Positions 51,843 to 61,129 of a DNA stretch of 64,000 bases are shown one piece after another. Position 1 is the stretch's first letter. The number at the start of each line of letters is the position of its first letter. Source of the DNA: Firmicutes bacterium UBA5559 (GTDB lineage Bacteria; Bacillota; Clostridia; Peptostreptococcales; Anaerovoracaceae); NCBI GenBank assembly GCA_002425705.1, contig DIMT01000001.1:5653-69652 (forward strand), in the 5' to 3' direction. Both the position numbers and the translations under genes were made by a program. The notes below the pieces were generated by a model. That model worked only from the letters and a program-made list of their open reading frames with translations. It did not search any database and had not been told where the DNA came from.

Positions 51843-52559
51843 ATGGGAACCATGTACGACCGAACCTCCTGGCTGATTGGGGAAGAGGCCATGGAAAAAC
51901 TGAAGATTTCCCGGGTCATCGTTTTCGGCCTGGGAGGGGTGGGAGGAATCTGTACGGAAGCCCTGGCCAGAGCCGGAGTCGGTTCCATCGATCTGGTGGA
52001 TTTTGACCGGGTGGACATTACCAACCTGAACCGGCAGGTGATTGCTTTTCACAGTACTTTAGGAAAGCCAAAAACAGAGGCTATGGCGGCATGTATCCGG
52101 GATATCAACCCGGAAGCCCGGATACGGGAGTACGGACTTCGGGTGACCTGGGAGAACGTGGGGGAGCTGATCCAGCCGGATGTGGATTACGTGGTGGATG
52201 CCATCGATGACGTCCAGGGAAAGCTAGCCATCATCACCCGGGCCAGGGAACTGAATCTGCCGGTGATTTCTTCCATGGGAACCGGAAACAAGCTGCAGGG
52301 AGAAAAATTCACCATTTCACCCATCGAAAAAACCCATACCTGCCCTTTAGCTAAGCGGATCCGCAAAGAACTGAAGGAACGGGATATTCGAGGGATTAAG
52401 GTGGTTTATTCCCCGGAGGAGCCCTTTCGTGCAATAGAAGCTACTGAGGAAACCCGCTCTCCAGCCAGCATCTCTTTTATTCCCCCCATTGCCGGGTTGC
52501 TTTTAGCGGGTGAAATTGTAAGGGACCTCACTAAAATGGAAAGAAATGACATGCGATAA
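51843..52559 (+). CDS. tcdA: tRNA threonylcarbamoyladenosine dehydratase TcdA
   Basis: An E1-like enzyme that cyclises t6A in tRNA. The 238-residue protein has the ATP site FGLGGVGGICTEALARAG, the DFDRVDITNLNRQV segment, DAIDDVQGK, and the late ASISFIPPIAGLLLAG. The start is ATG 51843 with AAGGGA upstream. Confidence 0.92.
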   Translation: MGTMYDRTSWLIGEEAMEKLKISRVIVFGLGGVGGICTEALARAGVGSIDLVDFDRVDITNLNRQVIAFHSTLGKPKTEAMAACIRDINPEARIREYGLRVTWENVGELIQPDVDYVVDAIDDVQGKLAIITRARELNLPVISSMGTGNKLQGEKFTISPIEKTHTCPLAKRIRKELKERDIRGIKVVYSPEEPFRAIEATEETRSPASISFIPPIAGLLLAGEIVRDLTKMERNDMR

Positions 52560-52645
52560 GTTGGATTTGATAAACAATGCGTTTAGCCGGGTTGCCCTGC
52601 CTATTCTCCTCTCGGTACACTACCCTTTAAGGAGGTTGAAAATGC

Positions 52646-53023
52646 ATGGAGTTCATACCTGTAATCAAATCGAAGGAAATCCATCGGATCCTGACCAAAG
52701 AGCTTCTTTATGTGGAGCAGTATCAACGAAAGATCCGGCTGGTCACCCGGGAAGTCACCCTGGAGACCTACGGCAGGATTCAGGAATTTATTCCCTATCT
52801 GGGAGATAATTTCATGAAGTGTCATCAGAGTCTGTATGTCAACATGGATCAGATCCGATCCATGAAGGACCAGTCCATCCAACTTTTCGGCGGCATGGAA
52901 GTTCCCTTGAGCCGGGACAAATTCACCTCGGCCAAGCAGAGGTTCAGCCGTTACCTGACGGAGGGAAAAAAGTTGGCCATTGGTTTAATTTTTTCTTGCA
53001 ATTTCACCGGCTTTATAGTATAG
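52646..53023 (+). CDS. Stand-alone LytTR domain protein
   Basis: 125 residues that consist almost entirely of a LytTR DNA-binding domain (LLYVEQYQRKIRLVT, NFMKCHQSLYVNMDQI, VPLSRDKFTSAKQRF), without a receiver domain. The short hydrophobic C-terminus may be a membrane tail. AAGGAGG lies 11 bases before the ATG. Its last codons overlap the rpsB promoter. Confidence 0.8.
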   Translation: MEFIPVIKSKEIHRILTKELLYVEQYQRKIRLVTREVTLETYGRIQEFIPYLGDNFMKCHQSLYVNMDQIRSMKDQSIQLFGGMEVPLSRDKFTSAKQRFSRYLTEGKKLAIGLIFSCNFTGFIV

Positions 53024-53024
53024 T
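52996..53024 (+). promoter_or_regulatory. Promoter of rpsB-tsf
   Basis: TTGCAA, 17 bp, TATAGT, at the very end of the LytTR gene. It predicts a ~118-nt leader before rpsB. Confidence 0.7.
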
Positions 53025-53030
53025 TTTTGT

Positions 53031-53148
53031 TGGTCTACGAGAATGGACCAGAACGTATTAGTCACACCGGAATACTTGAGGATTGGTGCCCGAATCGGGT
53101 TGTTCTCACGGGAGGTCCGGTGGAAGCGTAAAACCAGGAGGTAGAAAA
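53031..53148 (+). ncRNA. Candidate autoregulatory rpsB leader
   Basis: A structured leader with a hairpin tggtc/gacca, a small cccg/cggg hairpin, and a long-range caccgg/ccggtg pair closing before the ribosome binding site AGGAGG. Leaders that bind uS2 are known before rpsB in other bacteria; the assignment here is by position and pairing only. Confidence 0.45.
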
Positions 53149-53925
53149 ATGGCAGTTATATCAATGAAACAATTATTGGAAGCCGGTGTACATTTCGGCC
53201 ACCAGACCAGAAGATGGAACCCAAAGATGGCTCCTTACATCTTCACTGAAAGAAACGGCATCTACATCATCGACCTGCAGAAAACCGTCCGAAAAATCGA
53301 TGAGGCCTATGACTTCATGAGAAAAGTCGGAGAAAGCGGAAAGCCGGTTCTGTTCGTAGGAACCAAGAAACAGGCACAGACTGCTATCGAGGATGAAGCA
53401 AAGCGATGCGGCATGTTCTTCGTCAACCAGAGATGGCTGGGCGGCATGCTGACCAACCACAAGACCATTTCCGGAAGAATCAAGAGACTGAACGACATCA
53501 AGACCATGGAAGTGGATGGCACCTTTGCAAAACTTTCCAAGAAGGAAGTCCTGAAACTGAAGCTGGAACTGGAAAGACTGGAAAAATTCCTGGGCGGTAT
53601 CAAAGACATGAAGGGTATGCCCGGCGCACTGTTCGTCGTGGATCCTAAAAAGGAAAGAATCGCTGTGAAGGAAGCCAGAATCCTGGGCATTCCCATCGTT
53701 GGAATCGTGGACACCAACTGTGACCCCGATGATGTGGATTTTGTCATCCCAGCCAACGACGATGCCATCCGTGCGGTAAAACTGATTGCCGGAAGAATGG
53801 CAGATGCCATCATCGAAGCAAACCAGGGCGAAAGCTATGATGAAGGCCCGACCGCTGAAGCAGAAATCGCAGCAGCTGAAGCAGAAGCTGCAGAAGCAGA
53901 AGTGGCAGAAGATACGGAAGCATAA
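53149..53925 (+). CDS. rpsB: Ribosomal protein uS2
   Basis: 258 residues with the S2 signature (MKQLLEAGVHFGHQTRRWNP, FVNQRWLGGMLTN). The C-terminus is an acidic Ala/Glu-rich tail. The ORF upstream of ATG 53149 belongs to the leader. Confidence 0.97.
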   Translation: MAVISMKQLLEAGVHFGHQTRRWNPKMAPYIFTERNGIYIIDLQKTVRKIDEAYDFMRKVGESGKPVLFVGTKKQAQTAIEDEAKRCGMFFVNQRWLGGMLTNHKTISGRIKRLNDIKTMEVDGTFAKLSKKEVLKLKLELERLEKFLGGIKDMKGMPGALFVVDPKKERIAVKEARILGIPIVGIVDTNCDPDDVDFVIPANDDAIRAVKLIAGRMADAIIEANQGESYDEGPTAEAEIAAAEAEAAEAEVAEDTEA

Positions 53926-53982
53926 ATTTCAAGTGGCCCTGGCGGAAACGCCGGGCCCGAATTATTATAGGAGGAATAGATT

Positions 53983-54897
53983 ATGGCAATTAGCGCATCA
54001 ATGGTAAAAGAGCTGCGGGAAAGAACCGGAGCAGGAATGATGGACTGTAAAAAGGTCCTGGAAGAAACCGATGGTGATATGGATAAGGCAATTGAAGTCC
54101 TTCGGGAAAAGGGACTTGCCAAAGCAGCCAAGAAAGCCGGCCGTGTAGCCGCTGAAGGTCTGGTTCGAATTGCCTTCGCAGATGGCGGAAAAGCGGCAGC
54201 CATGGTTGAAGTCAACTCAGAAACCGACTTCGTAGCAAAAAATGAAGAGTTCGTTGGATTCGTAGAAAACCTGGCCCTTCTGGCCCTGAATGCTGAAAGC
54301 GATGATGTTGCTTCCTTCATGAATCTGAACTATCAGGGTGAAGGCACTGTTCAGGAAGCCCTGAACGGAAAAATCGCCACCATCGGCGAAAACCTGTCCG
54401 TACGAAGAATCTATAAAGCTGAAGATCCGGCCATGGTGTACGTAGGATACACCCACGGAAACGGAAAGATCGGTGTTGTCATCGGTCTGGAAACCGAAGC
54501 TTCCCTGGACCAGGTTCAGGTTTGCGGTAAAGACGTGGCTATGCAGGTGGCTTCCATGAATCCCAAGTTCGTGGACGAAACCGGTGTGGACCCGGCTTGG
54601 CTGGAAGAAGAAACTAAGATTGCCACACAGCTTCTGCTCAATGAAGGCAAGAAGCCGGAGATGCTGGACCGGATCATCCCCGGAAAGATCAAGGCCATCC
54701 TGAAAGAAGTATGCCTGGTAGACCAGAAGTTCGTCAAGAACGGCGATGTCACCGTGAAAGAGTATGTGGACGGAATTGCCAAGGAAGTTGGCAAGCCGGT
54801 CAGAATCGCTTCCATGGTCCGATATGAAGTAGGCGAAGGCATTGAAAAGAAGGAAGAAAATTTTGCTGAAGAAGTAGCAAAACAGATGAACGCATAG
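53983..54897 (+). CDS. tsf: Elongation factor Ts
   Basis: 304 residues. The N-terminal UBA-like domain with TGAGMMDCKKVLEE contacts EF-Tu, and the core has NSETDFVAKN. Full length. It ends at a hairpin. Confidence 0.98.
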   Translation: MAISASMVKELRERTGAGMMDCKKVLEETDGDMDKAIEVLREKGLAKAAKKAGRVAAEGLVRIAFADGGKAAAMVEVNSETDFVAKNEEFVGFVENLALLALNAESDDVASFMNLNYQGEGTVQEALNGKIATIGENLSVRRIYKAEDPAMVYVGYTHGNGKIGVVIGLETEASLDQVQVCGKDVAMQVASMNPKFVDETGVDPAWLEEETKIATQLLLNEGKKPEMLDRIIPGKIKAILKEVCLVDQKFVKNGDVTVKEYVDGIAKEVGKPVRIASMVRYEVGEGIEKKEENFAEEVAKQMNA

Positions 54898-54911
54898 TGA
54901 AATTATGATAT

Positions 54912-54944
54912 AATAAAGGGACACTTGTTTAGTGTCCCTTTATT
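54912..54944. terminator. Stem-loop after tsf
   Basis: A perfect 13-bp hairpin, ataaagggacact with agtgtccctttat, loop TGTTT, extended to 14 bp by an A-T pair. The downstream T tract is short, so termination may be partial before pyrH. Confidence 0.65.
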
Positions 54945-54967
54945 ATGAAATTCAATAGGGAGGGACT

Positions 54968-55672
54968 ATGAAACCAAAATATGAACGAATCATTCTGAAG
55001 ATCAGCGGAGAGGCCCTGGCCGGAGATAATAAATTCGGTCTGGATGAAGAAATGCTGGGACGAGTTGCCAGGCAGGTGAAGGAAATCCACGACATCGGGG
55101 TGCAGGTCGCCATCGTAGTCGGAGGCGGGAACTTCTGGCGTGGCAGGACCAGTAAGAGCATGGACCGGGCAACAGCAGACTATATGGGTATGCTGGCTAC
55201 GGTCATCAATGCCATGGCCCTTCAGGACTCCTTCGAAGCCATCGGGATCCCGACCCGGGTCCAGACGGCCATCGAGATGAAGGAAGTGGCAGAGCCCTAC
55301 ATCCGCCGAAGAGCCATCAGTCAGCTGAACAACAATGAAGTCGTTATTTTTGGTGCCGGAACCGGCAATCCTTTCTTTTCCACCGATACTACCGCAGCAC
55401 TGCGGGCAGCGGAAATCGAAGCGGATGTGATCCTGCTGGCTAAAAATGTTGACGCAGTCTATTCCGATGATCCCCAGACCAATCCCGATGCGATCCGCTA
55501 TACGGAACTGTCCCACCGGGAGGTGCTGGAAAAGGATCTGAAGGTCATGGACGCCACTGCAGCCAGCCTGTGCAGGGACAACAGCATTCCGATTCATGTC
55601 TTTGCCGTATCGGAGGAAGGCAATATCCTGAAAGCTATTATGGGCGAAAAAATCGGTACAATCATTACGTAG
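54968..55672 (+). CDS. pyrH: UMP kinase
   Basis: A 234-residue hexameric UMP kinase of the amino-acid kinase fold (ILKISGEALAG, VGGGNFWRG, GAGTGNPFFSTDT). It precedes frr as usual. Confidence 0.98.
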   Translation: MKPKYERIILKISGEALAGDNKFGLDEEMLGRVARQVKEIHDIGVQVAIVVGGGNFWRGRTSKSMDRATADYMGMLATVINAMALQDSFEAIGIPTRVQTAIEMKEVAEPYIRRRAISQLNNNEVVIFGAGTGNPFFSTDTTAALRAAEIEADVILLAKNVDAVYSDDPQTNPDAIRYTELSHREVLEKDLKVMDATAASLCRDNSIPIHVFAVSEEGNILKAIMGEKIGTIIT

Positions 55673-55684
55673 GAGGATTAGATC

Positions 55685-56242
55685 ATGAGTAAAGACGTTC
55701 AGGAAATTCTGGAACAAAAGATGCAGAAAACCATCGCCGTCCTTAAAGACGAACTTAATACCGTCCGGGCCGGCAGAGCCAATCCCGCATTGCTGGATCG
55801 GGTGGTGGTGGATTATTACGGAAGCCCGACACCATTGAAGAACTTATCCAACATCAGTGTTCCGGATCCCAGGACCCTGATGATCGCTCCCTTTGATCCG
55901 AAAACCATCAACGACATCGAAAAGGCCATCAATCTCCTTAATCTGGGCATCAATCCCACCAATGACGGAAAGATCATCCGGATGGTGGTACCCCAGCTGA
56001 CGGAAGAACGGCGTAAAGAGCTGACCAAGGTGGTTAAAAAGTTTGGTGAAGATGCCAAGGTCGCTGTCCGGAACGAACGGCGGGATGCCAACGATGAGCT
56101 GAAAAAGCAGGAAAAGGCCGGAGAACTGACAGAGGATGATCTGAAAAAGGAAATGGAACTGGTCCAGAAAAAGACGGACAAGACCATCAAGGACATCGAC
56201 GACATCATCGCAGCAAAAGATAAGGAAATCTTGGAAGTATAG
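55685..56242 (+). CDS. frr: Ribosome recycling factor
   Basis: 185 residues with both typical ends (LKDELNTVRAGRANPALLD, then VPQLTEERRKELTKVVKKFGE). It is followed by a terminator. Confidence 0.98.
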   Translation: MSKDVQEILEQKMQKTIAVLKDELNTVRAGRANPALLDRVVVDYYGSPTPLKNLSNISVPDPRTLMIAPFDPKTINDIEKAINLLNLGINPTNDGKIIRMVVPQLTEERRKELTKVVKKFGEDAKVAVRNERRDANDELKKQEKAGELTEDDLKKEMELVQKKTDKTIKDIDDIIAAKDKEILEV

Positions 56243-56290
56243 AGACCACAGGGATTGATCTCAAGTGGTTAACTGAAACAGTCAGGACAG

Positions 56291-56335
56291 GCGGATATGA
56301 GGTGTGGCTAGGACACAGCCATATCCGCTTTTTTT
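56291..56335 (+). terminator. Terminator between frr and uppS
   Basis: gcggatatg pairs with catatccgc with an internal small stem, then seven Ts. It separates the translation genes from the isoprenoid/lipid genes. Confidence 0.85.
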
Positions 56336-56345
56336 AAGGAGTTTT

Positions 56346-57083
56346 ATGAAGAATATCGATCTGAACCGGATCCCTTCCCATATCGCCATCGTCATGGATG
56401 GTAACGGCAGGTGGGCTCAGGCCCATGGAGTTCCAAGACTGGCTGGACACAACGCCGGTATGCTGGCCATGAAAAACATCGTCCGGCGATGTGGCCAGTT
56501 GGGTGTTGGCCATTTAACCGTGTACGCTTTTTCCACAGAAAACTGGAAACGGTCAGCCGAAGAAGTCGGCGGCATCTTCCGGCTTCTGATTCTATATGTT
56601 GAAAGGGAGCTGGCCGAACTCCACAAGAACAATGTTCGGGTCAGCATTCTGGGGGATTATGAAAAGCTTCCCGCTGATGCAGTAAGCAGCCTGAAAAAAG
56701 CCCTGAAAAAGACGGCAGGCAACACAGGCCTCCACTTTTGCATTGCCCTGAATTACGGCAGCCGGGATGAGATCACCCAGGCATGCCGCAGGCTGGCTGT
56801 AAAAGCAAAGGCAGGGCAATTGGATCCGGAGGATATCACCGCCGACCACATCAGCCGCCACCTCTTTACCGGTGAAGAAATGGAAAGGGTTCCCGATCCC
56901 GATCTGGTGATCCGTACCAGCGGGGAGAAGAGGCTGTCTAATTTTCTCCTGTGGCAGAGTGCCTACAGTGAATTCGTCTTTGTGGACACCTTGTGGCCGG
57001 ATTTTACCGTGGAAGAATTTGAAAAAGCTATTATCGAGTATCAAGGCCGGGAACGGCGCTTTGGGGGGAGAGAACAAAAATGA
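56346..57083 (+). CDS. uppS: Undecaprenyl diphosphate synthase
   Basis: A 245-residue cis-prenyltransferase making the C55 carrier lipid. Motif IVMDGNGRWAQ with catalytic Asp, and the SGEKRLSNFLLWQSAYSEF(V) segment. The ATG at 56346 follows AAGGAG; it overlaps cdsA by 4 nt. Confidence 0.97.
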   Translation: MKNIDLNRIPSHIAIVMDGNGRWAQAHGVPRLAGHNAGMLAMKNIVRRCGQLGVGHLTVYAFSTENWKRSAEEVGGIFRLLILYVERELAELHKNNVRVSILGDYEKLPADAVSSLKKALKKTAGNTGLHFCIALNYGSRDEITQACRRLAVKAKAGQLDPEDITADHISRHLFTGEEMERVPDPDLVIRTSGEKRLSNFLLWQSAYSEFVFVDTLWPDFTVEEFEKAIIEYQGRERRFGGREQK

Positions 57084-57868
57084 AAACGAGAATTTTATCG
57101 GGTATCATCATGCTTCCCCTGCTGGCCTTTGTCTTCGTCGGCGGCAAACTGCTCCTGGCCGGCTGTTTTCTGCTGAGCATCCTGGCACTCCGGGAGTTTT
57201 ACAACGGGTTTTCCGGCCTCTCCATCACTCCGTCGGTACCCATCGGCATGGCTATGGCATTTTTGCTCTACACCGGGAATCTGCTGGGAATGAGCCAGGA
57301 GACCCATTGGGTCCTCTTCTGGTTCTTCTTGTCCGTCCTGCTTTCCCTACTGTATCTGTTTAAAATTGAGGAGCGGAAGCCGGAGGATATGCTGGCCACC
57401 ATCGGCGGACTCTTTTATGTGGTCTTTTTCAGTTACCATATCATCCTGACGGAACAGACAGGCGAATATCGCCTGCTGGTCTGGCTGATTTTCCTGACGG
57501 CCTTCGGAACAGACATTTTTGCCTACTTTACCGGTGTATTTCTCGGGAAGCACAAGCTCTGCCCGACCATCAGCCCAAAGAAAACCATTGAAGGCTCGGT
57601 GGGAGGGATCCTGGGCAGTATGGCCTTATCGGGGGTTTTCGGTTATTTTGTGGTGCCGGAGCTGCTGATCCACTGCCTGGTCATCGCTTTCCTGGGAGGG
57701 ATCATTTCCCAGCTGGGAGACCTGACCGCTTCCATTTTCAAGCGTAAGATGGGGCTTAAGGATTATGGCAATCTGATTCCCGGCCATGGCGGTGTCCTGG
57801 ACCGGATCGACAGCGTTCTCTTTACCGCTCCACTGGTTTACTATTACATTGAGTTCATTATCCGATAA
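57080..57868 (+). CDS. cdsA: Phosphatidate cytidylyltransferase
   Basis: A 262-residue membrane enzyme making CDP-diacylglycerol. There are about seven membrane helices and the C-terminal signature SQLGDLTASIFKRKMGLKD, with GHGGVLDRIDS. Confidence 0.96.
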   Translation: MKTRILSGIIMLPLLAFVFVGGKLLLAGCFLLSILALREFYNGFSGLSITPSVPIGMAMAFLLYTGNLLGMSQETHWVLFWFFLSVLLSLLYLFKIEERKPEDMLATIGGLFYVVFFSYHIILTEQTGEYRLLVWLIFLTAFGTDIFAYFTGVFLGKHKLCPTISPKKTIEGSVGGILGSMALSGVFGYFVVPELLIHCLVIAFLGGIISQLGDLTASIFKRKMGLKDYGNLIPGHGGVLDRIDSVLFTAPLVYYYIEFIIR

Positions 57869-57887
57869 GGATGCAATAGAGGTATTT

Positions 57888-59036
57888 ATGAAAACCATAT
57901 CCATCTTAGGAAGCACCGGATCCATAGGCACCCAGGCTTTGGAAATCGTTTCCGCTAATCCGGATCGCTTTCGGATCAGTGCTTTGACTTGCGGCCGCAA
58001 CATCAACCTGCTGTCCCATCAAATTAGGACCTTCTCCCCGGAAATCGCCGTGGCGGAAAGAGCAGAGGATGCCCTGGAACTTCAGAAGATCCACCCCGGA
58101 ACGGAAATCCTCTGGGGTGCTGAGGGATTAATTCGGGCTGCCGAGAGTCCCTGCGACCTTCTGCTCAATTCCCTGGTGGGCATGATGGGTCTGGTTCCCA
58201 CTTTCCACGCTATCTGTAAGGGAAAGGACATCGCCTTGGCCAATAAAGAAACCTTGGTGGCAGGGGGGCAGCTGATCATGGATGCGGTCCATAATGCAGG
58301 GGTCCGGCTTCTTCCTGTGGACAGTGAGCACAGCGCCATTTTTCAGTGCCTTCAGGGCAATTCCGGCAATCCGGTCAAAAGGCTGATTCTGACTGCTTCC
58401 GGAGGGCCCTTTCGAGGCTGGACGAAAGAACAGCTCCGCCAGGTTACGTTAGAACAGGCTCTGGATCACCCCAGATGGACCATGGGACCCAAGATCACGG
58501 TGGATTCGGCGACCTTGATGAACAAGGGGCTGGAAGTCATTGAAGCCCGATGGCTCTTTGATGTGGCGCCGGAGCAGATTCAAGTGGCCGTCCATCCCCA
58601 GAGCATTGTCCATTCCATGGTGGAATTCCGGGACAATTCTATTCTGGCCCAATTGGGTAATCCAGACATGAGGGTGCCTATTGCCTATGCCTTTTCCTGG
58701 CCGGAACGGGTGCCCTTCCGGGAGTCGGGACTGGATCTTTTTGGCTCCGGAGCATGTCTGACTTTCGAAGAGGTGGATGAGCAAGCCTTCCCCTGCCTGG
58801 GTTATGCCAGAAAAGCCCTGGAATATGGAGACAGTTATGCTATTGCCTTGAACGGAGCCAATGAAGTCCTGGTAGATTTGTTTCTTCGGGGAAGGATTTC
58901 CTTTATGGATATTCCCGACAAACTGGGTATTATTATGGAAGAACATCGTCCGGTTTCCATCGACTGCATCGACACGATTTTGCAGGTGGACCGGCAGATC
59001 AGAGAAGAGGCAGCCAGACTGGCTGCCGGGGTATAA
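57888..59036 (+). CDS. dxr: 1-deoxy-D-xylulose 5-phosphate reductoisomerase
   Basis: The first committed step of the MEP isoprenoid pathway. 382 residues with the NADPH site ILGSTGSIGTQALE, ALANKETLVAGG, PVDSEHSAIFQCL and ASGGPFRGW. The longer frame upstream overlaps cdsA and is not used. Confidence 0.98.
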   Translation: MKTISILGSTGSIGTQALEIVSANPDRFRISALTCGRNINLLSHQIRTFSPEIAVAERAEDALELQKIHPGTEILWGAEGLIRAAESPCDLLLNSLVGMMGLVPTFHAICKGKDIALANKETLVAGGQLIMDAVHNAGVRLLPVDSEHSAIFQCLQGNSGNPVKRLILTASGGPFRGWTKEQLRQVTLEQALDHPRWTMGPKITVDSATLMNKGLEVIEARWLFDVAPEQIQVAVHPQSIVHSMVEFRDNSILAQLGNPDMRVPIAYAFSWPERVPFRESGLDLFGSGACLTFEEVDEQAFPCLGYARKALEYGDSYAIALNGANEVLVDLFLRGRISFMDIPDKLGIIMEEHRPVSIDCIDTILQVDRQIREEAARLAAGV

Positions 59037-59050
59037 CAGGGGAGAACTCT

Positions 59051-60043
59051 ATGACCATAGTCTATTCAATCATTATATTTTGTATCCTGATTTTCGTCCA
59101 CGAACTGGGCCATTTTGCCGTCGCCAAGGCTACCGGCATCAAGGTCAAGGAATTTGCCCTGGGCATGGGACCGGCCATCTTCAAGAAAACCAAAGGGGAA
59201 ACCCTTTATTCCCTCCGGATCTTTCCTATTGGCGGTTTCTGTGCTATGGAAGGGGAGGATGAGGAATCGGAGGACGACCGGGCATTTAACAACAAGCCAT
59301 TCCGGGTCAAGGCTCCGGTCTTAGTGGCCGGCTCTGCCATGAACCTGCTCCTGACGATTCTGATCCTTTCCATGGTGGTCTTTTCCTACGGATTGCCCTC
59401 CACCACCCTGGAACAGATTTCACCGGAGAGTCCGGCCGCTTCAGCAGGCCTGCAGCCGGGGGACCGGCTGGTTGCCATCAATGAACTGGAAATCAAAGAC
59501 TGGGAACAGGTATCCGCTGCAGTTGCAACTTCGGAAGGAAATCCCATTCCGGTGGAAGTAATCCGGGAGGGCAGCCCTGTAACAGTCACCCTGACTCCCG
59601 TAGAGGAGGAGGGAAGGCTGATCATCGGCATATCCCCCGAATTTCACAAGAAACCGATCAAATCAATCCAATATGGGTTCCAGGCCACCTGGCAGATGGG
59701 AGCCATGATGCTGGATGTGATCGGGCAGCTATTCACCGGAGATGTATCAGCCAAGGAACTGATGGGCCCGATAGGCATCGTGGGAGCAGTTGGTGACAGC
59801 GCGGAACATGGCTTTGTTTATGTGGCCCAGCTGACGGCTCTGATCAGCCTGAACCTGGCCATCGTTAACATGCTGCCCTTCCCGGCGCTGGACGGAGGAA
59901 GACTTTTACTGCTGGTGATCCGTAAGGTTACCGGAAAGGCCATTTCCGATGAAGTGGAAGGAAAAATCCATCTGGTGGGCTTTGCCTTGCTGATGGGGCT
60001 GATGATTTATGTCACTTATCAGGATGTGCTGAGGCTCTTCTAA
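59051..60043 (+). CDS. rseP: Site-2 metalloprotease RseP
   Basis: A 330-residue intramembrane zinc protease. The HELGH motif is in the first helix, one PDZ domain (SPAASAGLQPGDRLV) in the middle, and NMLPFPALDGGR in a late helix. It cleaves membrane-bound regulators. Confidence 0.96.
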   Translation: MTIVYSIIIFCILIFVHELGHFAVAKATGIKVKEFALGMGPAIFKKTKGETLYSLRIFPIGGFCAMEGEDEESEDDRAFNNKPFRVKAPVLVAGSAMNLLLTILILSMVVFSYGLPSTTLEQISPESPAASAGLQPGDRLVAINELEIKDWEQVSAAVATSEGNPIPVEVIREGSPVTVTLTPVEEEGRLIIGISPEFHKKPIKSIQYGFQATWQMGAMMLDVIGQLFTGDVSAKELMGPIGIVGAVGDSAEHGFVYVAQLTALISLNLAIVNMLPFPALDGGRLLLLVIRKVTGKAISDEVEGKIHLVGFALLMGLMIYVTYQDVLRLF

Positions 60044-60058
60044 GAAAGCGGGTACCCC

Positions 60059-61129
60059 ATGACAAAGAAAGTTTACTGCGGAAACGTGGCCATCGGTGGC
60101 GGCGCTCCCGTATCCATACAGTCCATGACCAACACGGACACCAGAAACGTATCGGCCACCCTGGATCAGATCTCCAGGCTTCAGGAAGCCGGTTGTCAGA
60201 TCGTCCGGCTGGCTGTTCCCGACCTGGAGGCGGCAGAAGCCTTCGGTCGGATCAAGAAAGCAGCAAAGGTTCCGCTGGTGGCAGATATCCATTTTGATTA
60301 CCGTCTGGCCCTGGAATCCATCCGTCAGGGAGCAGACAAGATCCGCATCAATCCCGGCAACATCGGTGACCGGGACCGGGTTCTTCAGGTAGTACGGGCG
60401 GCAGCGGAAAGGCAGATTCCCATCCGGATCGGGGTCAATTCCGGCTCCCTGGAAAAGGATCTTCTGGAAAAGTATCAGGGAGTTTCAGCCCAGGGACTGG
60501 CAGACAGCGCCCTTCGGAACGTCCGGATGGTGGAGGAGATGGGCTTTGATGATATCGTCGTCTCCCTGAAGGCTTCCAACGTCCGGCTCAATCAGGATGC
60601 CCACCAGCTGGTGGCAGCTTCCACCGACCATCCCCTTCACATCGGCATCACCGAATCGGGAACCGTCACCTCCGGCCGGATCAAGTCGGCCATCGGCATC
60701 GGAGCACTCCTTTTAGCCGGCATCGGCGACACCATGCGGGTTTCTCTGACGGGAGATCCGGTCAGCGAAGTGCTGCTGGCCAAGGAAATCCTTCAGGTGG
60801 TCGGTCTCCGGGGGTCGGGTATCAATCTGGTTTCCTGTCCCACCTGCGGCAGGACTCAGGTAGATTTGGAGAAGATTGCCCGGGAGGTTGAAGAAAAATC
60901 CAAAAGAATTGCCCTGGACCGGGAGGAAAAAGGGCTGCCCAGCCTGACGGTGGCCGTCATGGGCTGTGCCGTCAACGGACCGGGGGAAGCCAGAAGCGCC
61001 GACGTGGGCGTAGCCTGCGGCACCGGCAAGGGAGTCCTCTTTAAAAGGGGAGAAATCATCAAAACCGTATCGGAAGAAGACATCGTAGCAGAATTACTAA
61101 AGGCGGTAGAACACTATGAAGACCTATAA
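60059..61129 (+). CDS. ispG: HMBPP synthase IspG
   Basis: A 356-residue Fe-S enzyme of the MEP pathway. The N-terminal barrel (SIQSMTNTDTRN) and C-terminal cluster cysteines in CPTCGRTQVD and MGCAVNGPGEA are intact. It overlaps the next gene by 14 nt. Confidence 0.97.
   Translation: MTKKVYCGNVAIGGGAPVSIQSMTNTDTRNVSATLDQISRLQEAGCQIVRLAVPDLEAAEAFGRIKKAAKVPLVADIHFDYRLALESIRQGADKIRINPGNIGDRDRVLQVVRAAAERQIPIRIGVNSGSLEKDLLEKYQGVSAQGLADSALRNVRMVEEMGFDDIVVSLKASNVRLNQDAHQLVAASTDHPLHIGITESGTVTSGRIKSAIGIGALLLAGIGDTMRVSLTGDPVSEVLLAKEILQVVGLRGSGINLVSCPTCGRTQVDLEKIAREVEEKSKRIALDREEKGLPSLTVAVMGCAVNGPGEARSADVGVACGTGKGVLFKRGEIIKTVSEEDIVAELLKAVEHYEDL

Noticed and set aside
53083..53148. N-terminal extension of rpsB
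   Set aside because: The frame is open, but the family start is at ATG 53149 and the bases form leader structure.
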